Assembly (NCBI GenBank): GCA_030248215.1
Contig: JASANG010002367.1
Span: 62,001-126,000 of the forward strand
Length of the DNA: 64,000 nucleotides
From: Enoplolaimus lenunculus
Lineage: Eukaryota; Nematoda; Enoplea; Enoplida; Thoracostomopsidae
Direction: 5' to 3'
Shown here: in pieces, positions 45,201 to 57,200 of the stretch
Numbering within the stretch: the stretch's first letter is position 1
How the letters are laid out: every line of letters starts with the position of its first letter
Notes under the pieces: generated by a model
The model's database searches: none
What the model saw: only the letters and a program-made list of their open reading frames with translations
What the model was told of the DNA's origin: nothing
Position numbers and translations under genes: made by a program

Positions 45201-48200
45201 ACATGACTCGTTCGCATCCGCCATTGCTAATTCCTATGGTTCATGACTATTATCTCGCAACTGGTAAGTTAGTTTCACAAGCAACTGTTTATATGTAAAT
45301 AACCTCTGAGTACTGATGGATGAAGATTTCTTTGGATAATATTTATACTTTATTCTAATTCTAAAAACGTGATGTATTTTAGTGTTTTGTTCTTATATGC
45401 TTTCATCTGCCTGTATAAATTTTATGCGTATACAATCACACGGGAAGGTTAATTTAGAAGTTTTTAATTAGTGCTTTTCCTTGTTTATTTTGCCATTTAG
45501 GTTTATTTTCAGGCGACATCGATTTTCTAGAGGAAGTTCTTCCTATGCTTGAGAAAGAGTATCGTTTTTGGTTACAACATCGTGGCACTGTGTTTGAAAA
45601 AACTGGCGACTCACTTATGAATTACTTCCAGTATCGAGCTTCAATGAAAATGCCTCGGTATGTTGCGTGACGATGTGCGCTTAGAGTAACAAACAAATTA
45701 ATTTTCTAGAAACAACTGGAAAACCTTGATGACTATGTGCCATACACAATAATTTTGTCAGCGGTGCCACAAATTCTCTTACAGACCAGGGCTATCACGA
45801 GGTCGTTTCCATACGTGCTTGTAATAAGCCTGGTCTATAAGAAGTTTCCTTTATAGCCCTGGGCTATCCGGTGTCACCGCCTTCCGCGAAACTCGGGATA
45901 GCCCTGGCTATCACAAATTTTCGCAAGTTAAGCACTCATAACACATACACAAGCACAATACAAACGCACGCAATGCAATTTAACACACAAACACAAGACG
46001 CAAACATATCGGGTTATTCAAAGGTCATTTACTTCTTACTTCGACGCCTCTGCTAAGGGTTAACTCAGGACAAGCATTTTCAGATTAACTCAGGATAGAC
46101 AATTTCTTGTTAACTAAGGATAAACAATTTCAGGTTAACTCAAGATAAACAATTTTATGTTACCTCAGGATCAACTATTTCTGGTTAACTAAGGAAGGAT
46201 AAAGAATTTCAGGTTAACTCAAGATGAATAATTTCAAATTATAATTTGACGCGTTAAATCTGCGATCGCATAATGTATAAGGTTAAAAATCCACGCGTGG
46301 TTTACGCTTGACGGAATCCTCTTTTGGATACCTAAAAATAACTGTCCTGTATTGAGTCGTGTTATGAATATAAATATATATGGTAAAATTTTGTGATAGC
46401 CCATGGCTGTCACGAGTTTCGAGGAAGGCGGTGACACCTGATAGCCCTGGGCTATAAGAGGGAGCTCTTATAGACCTGGACTGTCACGAGCTTTTTTAGA
46501 AAATGAGCTCGTGATAGCCCTGGTCTGTAACAGATTTTGTTGCACCGTTGGCAAAATTATTGTGAACGGCGCACTATTGAATATGTATCAGTAAAAATTC
46601 AATAAATACATAACACCAACACTGACTTCACTTTCTTTATTTCAAGTTTGCTTGTTTGTTTCAGACCAGAATCGTACCGCGAGGATCTTGAACTTGTACA
46701 TAATATTTCGTCTCTCGGTAAGTTTATGTTAGATCTGCACGGAAATTAGGTTGTTTCCGGATGCAAAACGATAAATTTTAGCCTGATTCGAACATCCACA
46801 ATTTTACTGAAATTTCACCGATTAGAGTCAATACTGCTTCTTGGGAATTGGTTTTTTATAAAGGAAGATATGCTACTGTTTGTGATAACCGAAGAATTTA
46901 AGAATTCAGCAAGTATTTTAAATTGCAAAAAATTCCTCGGTTGTAGAAAACGATTCGCGATATTATTATTATTTTTCAGAAGAAAAACAACGGGTTTGGT
47001 CAAATATTGCATCTGCCGCTGAAACCGGTTGGGATTTTTCAACGCGATGGTTTTCGCATTCTGGCCCTTCTGCTTTTCGCTTTCAGTCAATCAAAACGTG
47101 GTCAATTATCCCGGTTGATTTGAACGCTTTTATGTGCATGAATGCCCGCATTTTGGCGTCTCTCTTTGAAATAACGGGTAAAAACTATTCGAGTGCCGGA
47201 AGCTGGGCTCACCCTGATGGGTATCACCAGAACATCTTTTCTTTCACTTTTGGTGTGCTGCCAGACTGAATCTTCTTCCACATGCATTATACGCTCTACA
47301 CGATGTAGAATTCATAGTTTTTCATAACAAATGCGAATGTACATCTTGTGGGAGCATTGATCGACCAAAAATGTCTTTAAAGGATCCTAACTTGGCTCTC
47401 CCTGGTGGCAACACTGACGGCTTTCCTCTCGCTCTTTTTCCCCCATGTTCAACCGTTTCCCATAGGCATCGTACAACCTCGACGCGACGTATACTTTAGT
47501 TAAAAATTTTTATAACAAGTTGAAAACCTAAACTATAATTCGAATTGCGAATGCACATGTTGTGGGGGCATTGTAAACCAAAAATGTCTGTAAAAGATCC
47601 TAGTACAGGATGCACTACAGTATTGTGCAGTTTACCGCAACTGTATATAAGGTATAAAATATGAAAATAGAAAGAGGCCACTGAAATTGTTTAAGCGAGA
47701 ATTATTTGAGCAGTGCTGCTTATCCTGACTTATATTGATACGCAATAGACATTTTGTTTGCTTTGTCTTAATTGGTGGCGCTAACAACAGTTTGTTTTGG
47801 TTCGTATTTAGAACGAAATGTTGAGCTTGACGTTGATTATTAGGGTGTTTTAGAATCTGTGTAATTGATCAACAACCACTTTGTATTCAAGTTTAGATAT
47901 TGTTGATTGCAATTTGAGGTAATCAAAGCAAAGTTTTGCATTATCAAGCACGTTATAAACAAGCAAGATTTGTTATGAAAAAGTTTCACTGGAACGAAGA
48001 AGACGGAATATGGTTAGTTTAAATCAGGTTACGTTGGTAGTCAGTTAGAATATAATCCGTCACTGAATTTTACGGAAAGAAGTAAGTTTTAGTTCTAAAA
48101 TTTTTTGAAATGTGCTGAATCAAATTCTTAGCAAATTATCACCACCCTGAATAACGTTCGGTATACTGCAGTTAATTGTTGCAATTCGGTTCTTGTAAAG

Positions 48201-51200
48201 AATTCTGCATGTTCTCTATTTCCGATTTTGTTTTTTTTTTTGTATTTTTGCTGATGATATTGAAATGTTACTGACACATGTCGCTTATCGCTTTATATTT
48301 TTGATTAATTTGCGCATTGAGCGTGGATTTAATTTATAATGTGTGAATATTTTACCTATTACAGGTATGATTATGATCTTGATTCTGGTGGTCATATACG
48401 TCAATATTATATTTCGAACTTTCTGCCTCTGTATGCTAAGTGCTACAGTAACGAACAAGTGCCTCGGCGTGCATATGAATATTTAAAAGTAGGTCGCAAC
48501 TCCGTCTGTTACTTTGATGTGAAGAGTTTTTCAGCTCATTTTGAGATAGGCTACTTAATTGAAAATCATGTTGATTGTGTTTTTTCAGAAATTGTTGCAA
48601 ATTTGCTAATGATAACAAGAGTCTGTGTCTTAACTAACTATGAAAGTGCGGAACTTATCGGGTCGCAGTTATTTCCTTCCAGAGCAAACCGAGAGGCACA
48701 TTTCTCGCTGTCAAAATATTGTCGCGGTGGGCTATGTAGCAATTCAGACCTTAAGCATTTGTTGCAACATGTGAAAGCTAAGAATATTCTCATGTTTGTG
48801 AGGTTTAACGTCACGGTTTGGCTTTGAACATGCGTTTTAAAAAATAATTTTGCGGTTGAATCTTTCGGTTAGGTTAGGGTAGATTATTATATTAGCATAC
48901 CTTGGAAAACGAGTAGTATTCTACCAAATCGCCGCTACTAAATGATTTGTTCTCAAGTCGCATTATAGTTTCTGTGGTTTAAACTTACATTAAGGTCCAG
49001 ATAGACGTAGTTTCATTTAGGCTTTTGATGATAGTAGTCGTTTAGTCAAACTTTATTCTAATATGGTGGTATTGACTGTTTTGATGTTTAGAATGCTGGC
49101 GCCCTGAATTTTTCCCACGGCATCCCGACTTCGATTATTGATTCGGGTCAGCAGTGGGATTCGTCTAATGCGTGGCCTCCTATGGTTCATATGCTTATTG
49201 AAGGTAACATTTGTTTAATTACTGCCTATTTAACCAATTTGTATATTTGCTTAAATTTGTTAAGCTAAATTAGGACTTTATAAATTATTCGACTGATTAT
49301 TATGGTAACATGAAATCAAATTAAGACTAATGGTTTTTGGGTGAGAAATCTGAATAAATTTTTTTATAAAACCCCAAAGCCAATCAATGAACAGTTAGCT
49401 AATAGCTAAGTTGTATATTGGAATAATTGAAAAGTAAATGGGTCAAATTATCTGTTGTGTTTTATAAGTTTGAAATGCTTAATTAGCTTGATTAAAAAGT
49501 ATGGATGTCCGAGCATCGCTCAATACATGTAGTTCTACTACGACTGATGCTATTTAATTGGACCCAGGGTTCGCCTTACCAACAAGCTTTCCGAGGAAAG
49601 GAGACGGAAGCGGAGAACAGCCAAACCACCCCCCGGCCCCCCGAACCGACACGCCCACGACCCCCCGGCCCACCGCGGCCCCAGCCCCCCCCCCCCCACC
49701 CCAGAACCCCCCCACCCACGCCCACGCAAGCGCCCCACCCCCAACCACCCCCAAAAACCCCCAACCCCCCACCAAACAACAAACACCGCCACCCAAAGAA
49801 ACCCCCACCACCCCCAACCCAACCACCCCAGCACCCACCCGAACACACCCCCCAGAAAACCCACACAGCACCCCCCCCCCCCCCTCCCCCCCCCTCCCCG
49901 CCCCGCCACTGTTGCTCTTACACTGTTTTTGCATAGCAAAGTAGATCTTTTGATAATCTGTGGACAGGTGTTGCAAACATAGGCGTAGAAATACGTTTGT
50001 TGCTAATAGGTACACCATATTTCAAGCTGAATTTTATTACGTATCTGTTCAGACGTGCCTGCTCCATTAAAAGCTGTAATCGGCATCGGAGTTATGAGAT
50101 GGTTTTCTAATCTAACATTAATGTGCCTGGTTTAATTAACTTGCTTGGTTAATATTAATTGTTGCTGCAGCAGAACATACAATAACTATTACAATTTTGC
50201 ACTTAATATTTTTAGGCTTTCGAACTAGCGGTGACGCATATGTTATGCAAAAGGCAAAGGAACTGGCGACAAAATGGCTACAAGTGAATTTCAAAGCTTT
50301 TTCAGCAACGAGTCATATGTATGAAAAGGTAATCTAGAAGTCTTTAATTTAGCTGTTTTTGTGCGTTCTGCGCCGAAATAACGGTTTCTCATTTTTAGAT
50401 CTTTGCTAAACTTAAGAATCGTTTATTAGTGACCTTTTAATTCGCTTGATTAATCATTTTTCAATTTTTCATAATGAGTCATTATAAACGGGATGTCCTT
50501 TTCCAACACAAATCGATAATTAAACAGAAATAGCTGCACAGTAATCAGCAGGCAGAGTGCAACCGGAATTATAAAATACCGGAACCGAAACCGTGACCAA
50601 AAAAACAAAAATTCTTGTTACCGAAAAATTCATTGAACGCTATTTTATCGCTTTTATGGGTGCAAACACACCATTTAGGATGCCAAAATCCTGAAACAAA
50701 TGCAGTAGCTGGAAACGTATGATCAATTATAAAGTATGACACAATAGAAAATTTTGGCAATACACACTCAGACAATTTAAAAAAACAAGTTAGAATAATG
50801 TCAATTTTTTTTTAAATTTTCTAATGAGAAAAAAATTTGAATACCGGAAAATTCCGGTGAAAAAAATACCGCGTTTTTTACCGGTACCGGATAGTGAAAA
50901 TCTCTACCGGAACTGGAATTCCGGTTGTACCCTGTCAGCAGAATAGTTATGCTAATTATCACGATTAAGGACACAATCTTGTTAATTATTGCAGTAGTAG
51001 CTAACTGTATTTTGCTAAAGAACTAGTAGATCCACGATAACCTACTGATTTTCACTCCTTTAAGAGCATACGTACGTCCTATATTTTTTATTTCAGTACA
51101 ACATTTCTGGCACGGATAGTTTTGCGGGTAGTGGAGGCGAGTATGAAGTTCAGGTAAAGTTGTAAATTTGAATAGTTGTTGTTTTAAGCAGCGAGTTTCT

Positions 51201-51655
51201 GCTAGTTTGATTATTGATCTGCGAAATTTTGGGTTTTTTAGTATGTTACATAATCTGATTATAACAAACTGGTCGGAATTTGAATATTCGTTAAAATGTT
51301 GGTTTTGATGACTGGAATCGGTACCGTATTTCATTTTACGGCTTCGTATGTTCAAAAAACCATTGGCCATTTTGTAGCATACATTCTTTGCATTGAGAAC
51401 GCATTGGATTAAATTATTTGAATATTTTTTGTCATAACGCACATACGTATGGTTACAACCAGTGCTTGCTTTGCGTGTTTCCAGACGGGTTTTGGTTGGA
51501 CAAACGGAGTCATACTTGATCTTTTGTCGAAGTATGGTGATAGTATATCTGGTAGTGTTGCAACGATTTTAACTAGCCATTCCGTGATATTTTGTATAGT
51601 TACGTTTTCAGTTAGTGTTACATTAATCTTCCAAAATGTTCTGAGCGGTGTTTGA
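42260..51655 (+). CDS. treh: Trehalase (GH37), secretory, probably membrane-tethered
   Basis: Fifteen exons: 42260..42288, 42643..42743, 43138..43373, 43645..43745, 44801..44893, 45166..45263, 45513..45657, 46665..46717, 46980..47177, 47919..48012, 48365..48488, 49092..49203, 50216..50328, 51097..51153, 51485..51655; total 1725 bases, 574 residues, all phases agree. It hydrolyses trehalose to two glucoses. A short hydrophobic start (MLYYVFAVLS) precedes QIYCTGPILEAVQKA. Signature 1 PGGRFREFYYWD is split over exons 4/5, followed by HGFVPNGGRVYYMTRSHPP, AAETGWDFSTRW (catalytic acid Asp), QQWDSSNAWPP (signature 2, with Ser for the usual Pro) and GGEYEVQTGFGWTNG (catalytic base Glu). The tail ends in a hydrophobic segment (SVIFCIVTFSVSVTLIF) compatible with a GPI signal or membrane anchor. 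Length is near the human enzyme's 583. AATAAA at 51829-51834. Confidence 0.95.
42791..43011. mobile_element. TIR MITE (ATATTCTCAAATG ends), copy 2
   Basis: TATTCTCAAATGTGTGTAGC pairs with GCATTTGAGAATATGGGCC. The subterminal CACCTATTACCAG pairs with CTGGTAATAGGTG. Relative of 13651-13899. Lies in trehalase intron 2. Confidence 0.75.
43503..43626 (+). repeat. 62-bp tandem duplication in trehalase intron 3
   Basis: Two near-identical units starting TTGTGGACTTTAAATAGGG and ending CTTCAAATTCTTGTAG. This produces the paired minus-strand frame in that interval. Confidence 0.9.
43833..44150 (-). mobile_element. Helitron-like 3' end, minus-strand copy
   Basis: Read on the minus strand the element ends GAGCTTCGCTCAATACATG, GTAGTCCCACTAC (hairpin with 5-bp stem), GA, CTGG, then T. 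A subterminal hairpin followed by CTRR with a T after it is the Helitron 3' signature. The body matches the tandem units at 59600-60387. The 5' limit is not defined. Confidence 0.6.
45745..46564. mobile_element. 820-bp element with long inverted repeats in trehalase intron 7
   Basis: CACAATAATTTTGTCAGCGG and CCGTTGGCAAAATTATTGTG begin arms of about 170 bp. The arms include CCAGGGCTATCACGAG, GGCTATCCGGTGTCACCGCC and GATAGCCCTGG words, themselves repeated within each arm. The centre has a tandem array (46055-46235). No transposase frame. A sequence this palindromic in an intron could extrude or form a long RNA hairpin. Confidence 0.8.
46055..46235 (+). repeat. About 26-bp tandem array inside the palindromic element
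   Basis: Seven imperfect units around GGTTAACTCAGGATAAACA plus ATTTC, between the arms of the 45745-46564 element. Confidence 0.85.
49300..49547 (+). mobile_element. Helitron-like 3' end in trehalase intron 12
   Basis: Ends GAGCATCGCTCAATACATG, GTAGTTCTACTAC (hairpin), GA, CTGA, followed by T. Upstream text (TTTTTGGGTGAGAAATCTG, AGTTAGCTAATAGCTAA) matches the unit repeated at 59900-60360. The left limit is not certain. Confidence 0.6.
49614..49910. repeat. Extreme C/A-rich tract in trehalase intron 12
   Basis: About 300 bases that are almost only C and A on the plus strand, with C runs up to about 14, rare G and very rare T. It is sharply bounded by ordinary sequence. It creates five overlapping proline- or glycine-rich open frames that are not genes. 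It could form G-quadruplex/i-motif structures, or it may be a sequencing or assembly artefact. Confidence 0.8.
50553..50934 (+). mobile_element. hAT-type MITE, copy 4, in trehalase intron 13
   Basis: CAGAGTGCAACCGGAATT to AATTCCGGTTGTACCCTG, flanked by TCAGCAGG (50545-50552) and TCAGCAGA (50935-50942). The interior carries ACCGGAA words in place of the GGAGCCGG words of copy 1, so it is a sister subfamily. Confidence 0.88.
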
Positions 51656-54242
51656 CAGTGGTAATATCTGGTTTTTACGCGAGTGACCAAATTAGAAAGC
51701 TATAATATTGTTCTCTAACATAATTATACCGTCAATAGGGTGTTTGTTTTACATCAACTACTGTCGAGTTTTCATTATTTTCTAGCCCATTTCAGTATTT
51801 TAACGGTTGCTTTCGTGTATAGATTGGCAATAAATTATCTACGGGTACACCGTTTAGTGTTAACGTTCATTGCAATGATTTTTACATTGTGTTAGTTTTA
51901 TCGCAGTGTGCCTAAAGTTCATATTTCGAGTTGCAAGTATATATATGTTGTGCTCGCTTTGCTTTTTTAAATTTAATTATTTAATTTTGCTTTATTACAA
52001 ACATAATTGTGGCATCTATGTAAAGACCATCACTGTGATGTAGCTTACAACATTGTGTATCGAAATCATCTGCATATATTGCGGGAATAAAATCGCTTAC
52101 CCGCATGAAAATTTAGACTGATGGGCATCCACCAAAATTTGAAATATAACGTTTTCGTGTATTGGATGATAAAACGTTTTCAGCTTTGGCTAAGCGATTT
52201 TTGTCGTATGGTTAGAGTACTTATTTGTTTTTGAGCGATCGAACTGTGTAATTTGTACACTTTTTGTGTACTATTGTGTACTAAATGAAGATTTTGGTTT
52301 TCATGTGTGCCGTGTAACTATGTATAACATGTAGATCAAACGTTTTATGACTTCAATTCTTTACATACAGTTTCTTTGCGCACCTCGGGACAAACACGAT
52401 AGTATGCATGGTTGCATGTGAAACAGCACTTAATAGTAAATATTTTCTCACGACTAAACGTTTTTGTTCTAATTACAAACTCATTTATGAATCTACTCAG
52501 GTTTGCATTTATTAGAAACTAATTGAGCAATAAGCATTTTACGCCAGACAAAAATAATTAATATGCGGCATGATATTATATCTGTTTCAGCTTTTCCGGC
52601 TTCTTGTATTTGTTAATCGTAAACTCGAAATTTGGCATTAATTTGATAGCGTGCCTTAAACAGAATCAGTCCAAAAAGTAAATATACGCTGCTAGTATGT
52701 GCTTTATTTTGTCAAAATGTATAGTTGCAATTTTTGTGAGCTTGCTTGATTAAACGCTTTATATTCATAATGTTGTAAGAAATGCAATTTTACAGTTGGT
52801 TTTCAAATTGATGCTGCCTCAACGTAGATTGTTGGAGATGTTGACTTTTGTATTTCTTTTTTGGAGTCTCTGTCCGCCGTGACCAGTAAAAAATATACGC
52901 TCGTAAAACTGTTACAATACCTTTACTTAACCTGTAGAGGAAAGCATTTATATGCGAGTAAAAATAACTACGCTTAACTGTTTCTTACTGAACTACGTAG
53001 ATATGTCCAGTTTGCCACCAAGTTGTTTCCGAAAGTATATATAAGTATGCTTCAGTAACCTTTAAATGTTGACAATTTCTATAAGGTTTCCTCTCATGAA
53101 TATGTAGATATTTTGTGTGAATAGCTTTTTTATGGATTGTGTATTTTTATATTTGAAAGCTGTAAATAAAATTTGGCTACAAATTTTTGTTTTACTGAAC
53201 AAATAGTATTCTATTACAACCTGCGAATCCTCGTTTAAACTGCGGCATTGTACCGCAATTGTGCGTTTACCTTAAACTTGTCTCAAAAATATTTGCGTAT
53301 TTTGGTATCATCTGCTGTCCTCGTAGCGTGATCAGGCGGTCATGACACTTTAACATCACTTGGTAGCATGTTTGAATATCGGCAGTCGGTCTCTCTGCCA
53401 CTGTATGTTTTCTCGTTCATCGGATTCCAGTCTTCCGATTGCTACCAAACGTTCCGTTTCAACTAAATATATACCAGAAATGGCACCGCCATTATACCAA
53501 TTTTTTCCTAATTCAGCTACTTCACTAGAACCTGCATAAAAGTAGAAAGAAGGAAACTTAATATAGCTGTCGCTGCGTTGCTGTTAATTAATTCGATATA
53601 TAACTAATATTTTCTTGGCCAAGTTGCGAAATAGTTTTTCCGTTCGTCAAATGTTACTGATCTGATTGCTAATTTATTAACTTACTGAAAAAGTCAAAAT
53701 CGCAAGAAACATCAGATTAACTCAGTTATAGATATATGAATTAACGTAAATCACAGAATTGCTCTTATTTCGTTATATATCTGTTTTCTAGGGGCAGGTG
53801 CAAACTTCGGGACGTATACCGAGCCGAACCGAACCATACTTACGAAAGCTTGGCAATAGTTTTAGCGATCCGAAGTACGGAAATTAAATTTGAAATTTTT
53901 TTACCGAACCAAACTTCGGACAAATTGGGAAAAAAATTTTGTCCAACCGAACCTCGAGTAAATTAGTCAAAAGTTTTACTGAAGCAGATCATAGCAATAT
54001 TACGTAAATTTTTACCGGAACAAATAACCGAAAATATCTTAATCGAATCACGAAAATGATAAAAAGTCAGTACTGAAACAGTAAATTTCGGGGTAAGTTT
54101 TATACCGAACCGTACTTGTCGAGGAGACATGTACATAACGTCACCAGCCAAACATTGACCCAGTCACACAAGTTCATTGTTTAACAAACCATTTCTGAGA
54201 AGTTTCAAACACAATTATCAAGCTTATATGAGCTGAGTCTGG
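51656..54242. other. Intergenic, convergent 3' ends
   Basis: Between the trehalase stop and the minus-strand mannosidase stop. Poly(A) candidate at 51829-51834. At 53795-54135 there is a repeat of CCGAACCGAACC/ACCGAAC words interspersed with TTTTTACCG, similar in style to the other ACCG-word repeats. No gene seen. Confidence 0.5.
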
Positions 54243-57200
54243 CTAATCTGTATTGTGAAAAATGTAATCGAGACTTTTAACTGAAAATAATTCTTCTGGT
54301 TTCTTGCCGAAACTACCGACTGAGTAAGAAAACGACTTTTGACTTTCCCAGAATTCATATGTTACGTTTTTGGTGACAGTAACCATGGTGAAACCATTTT
54401 CCATAAATCGCCCGAGTTTAGGATTGATATCCGTGTCCAGTTGAACAAATGGGGCTGGTTTTGTCGCGTTTAAAACTATTTTAAAACCAGTGACCGTGTC
54501 AGTGTTTTTACTAACTAGCATAGGTTCTACCGATACAATTGTAACGTGTCCGAATTCTACTGGAGCGACTTTGTAAAGTTTTTTCAGAAAGTGAACAGTT
54601 TCGGTTGTCATTAGTTTTCTGCTGGTGAAACTACTATTTCGATTCGTACCATTGGAAGTAGTTGAATTACCATGAGAATGATCACTAGTGAAATACTGAA
54701 GTTGAGCCGTTGCGAATAAGTCTGTGTTAGCCCACAAGTGGCGATTTCGAAGAAGAACGTGGCATTCCACTTTTGTGGCAGATTTAAAGATTAACCGCGA
54801 TTTCAGGGCAGGAATCACTGGTATTTGTTGTTCGTAGTGATAGATTGGATCAAAACTGCCCCATGCGAAGATTTGAAGTTTAAATTGAACGTTATATATG
54901 GGCTCAGTCTTGTCGGAAATCGCGTACGATATAAGCTTACTGTTGGGTGTACCACAAACTCGATTTCTTAATCGGCTGTTTTCTTCAGTGTGCAGGGTGA
55001 CGCGAAGTGGTTCAAATGCGTTGGACACTGCGTAGTGAGCGAGTTTCCATCGACCTGCGTAGTCAACGCTCGACCAAGTTGGTGCTTGCCACACATCGTT
55101 CAGTTGCCAATACATCGCACCCATTGTATGTCCTCTTAGTCCTTGATCAGTTTGCAGCCTGAAACTTTAATTTGAAGTGTTGTAAAACAGTGTGATGAAG
55201 TAGCTTGCTTGGACACGAAATTGAGAGCGATTTGTTTGTATCTTGTTTTGCTCTGCATTTTCGGTGATCGAGCAGAAATACTGAATAGGACGGGTGCGTT
55301 CTTTATTTTTTAGTATGTTTATAACTTGAATGTACAAAAATAACGTTTTATGTTTACCTAAAAAATATTTATGTGCACCAATATTATAAACATTTTTGAC
55401 ATGTGTTTCACACTGTTTAACTTAAAAATTTCCCTGTGGGAAGCTAACCATTATGGTATTTATTGTATGACATGTAGTCATAAACTTAGCAGAATGCGGC
55501 AGGAGCGTTCGGGATTTTCAAAACCAATTCAGTTGCCAAAACTGCCTTTCAGTTCTCTCTGGCTCACCAGTTTTCTTTCACTAAAATTTGCTGCGCCATT
55601 CTCATCCATAAGTGACTATTCATTATTAAATCTGTTGTTGCGCTTAAGAATGTATTTCGTTCTTACTGTGTATTTTTTGTTGCATAGGGTGTGGCTAGTT
55701 TGCGACGATGCCATGTAACCGGCTTGAGTATGGTGTTCGAATGTTGATCTCTAATCAGTTGATTTCGCATACGACGGTAATGTTCGATTTGAAGTTGGAG
55801 AGCGTGAGCCTGGTTGACTTGTGACAGATACGTCAACTTTTTATACGTTTGAAAAGTATTGGTTGAAGATGAGCAACAATGTTTTAGTAATAATTTAAGA
55901 CACGGGTGGTATTTGTTATCGTTTCCGTTAACAACACGCATAGTTTGAATGCGGCGATGTAGATGTTTTCTGGCTCGCCATACTCTGATCCATTGATTGT
56001 CGGATTTCTCTGACAATGAGACATACGGTAGTGGTAAATTTGTAGCGATTTCAAGAAACATTTGTATCATACCGTTAGGATGATGTTGCCGGTGGTCGAG
56101 CTGCGGTCCAAAGAACGAGAGCTGACTCTCGTTTAGTGCACCTTGCATAGTTTGAATATTCGATAAAGATTGATATCCGAACTCTGAAACGAAACGGGGA
56201 ATTGGATACGACTCAACTAACCAAGCGTCAGACGAATAGTTGTAGAAATGAACATCGCCAAACAGCTCACTGTACGGGTTAGCCGCTATGCCACCTTCTT
56301 GCAGTGTTTCAAGCCCGTTTGTTGGGCTTGATAGAAGAAACGGACGGGTTGTGTCGCTCTGAGATACCACTTTGCCAATGGTGTCGCGATAAAGCCTAAG
56401 ATAGTCTGATTTGTAGACATTGAACGGTGCGTCTAGCGTAAACCAGCCAGTGCCTAACGCAGCTTCGTTTTCGTTATTACCAGCCCAAACAATGATGGAC
56501 GGATGTGATTTAAGTCGCTTGACTTGGTAATCGACTTCGTGTTGAACTTCTGCGAGAAACTCGGGGTTCGCTGGATACAGACTGCATGCAAACATAAAGT
56601 CTTGCCAAATCATTATTCCGTACCTGTCGGCGTAATCGTAGAAGCAGTCGCGCTCGTACCATCCACCACCCCACACGCGTATAATGTTGAAATGTGCATG
56701 TTTCATTGCTCGAAAATATTGTTCGTAGTAGTGGCATGTTGTATTGGTAAGAAATACACTCGGAGGGATCCAGTTTGAACCTTTTGCAAAAATCGGAATT
56801 CCGTTAATTTTGAAGTAAAATTCACGACCTGCAACTGTTGTATTCGCATATTCAACTTCGTTTCGTAGCGTAATTTTAGACTGAACAAGTTCGATTGTTC
56901 GAAATCCGAAAGTCCGGTTAAGGTTAAGGACCGAGGTAGGTTGCTTAATTTTAACCTGTATTAAATATAAAGGTTGGTGTCCGTAGCCGTTAGGCCACCA
57001 AAAATCTGGTTCAAAATCTGGTGGTAGAGTCCAGTTGAAATTTGCAGTGCCGTTTGCGTTTCCGTTGCGATGTACCGTGGTGTTCATGGTAGCCACTTCC
57101 GACAAATCAGGACCTGCTAGCGTGACGCTGAGTAATGTCGTGTTTAAGCTTCCAGAACCACAAAGCTCATAATCAATTCCGATGTTCAGAAACCATATTT

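Noticed and set aside
48489-48827. Frame running on for 113 codons past the trehalase exon ending at 48488
   Set aside because: The exon's donor and the next exon at 49092 join in phase and restore the NFSHGIPTS and QWD blocks, so the run-on is intronic chance.
49505-50018. Five overlapping proline- or glycine-rich frames
   Set aside because: All arise from the C/A-only tract inside a trehalase intron.
55371-55718. 115-codon plus-strand frame
   Set aside because: It overlaps the mannosidase intron and the antisense of its exon; no motif or splice evidence.
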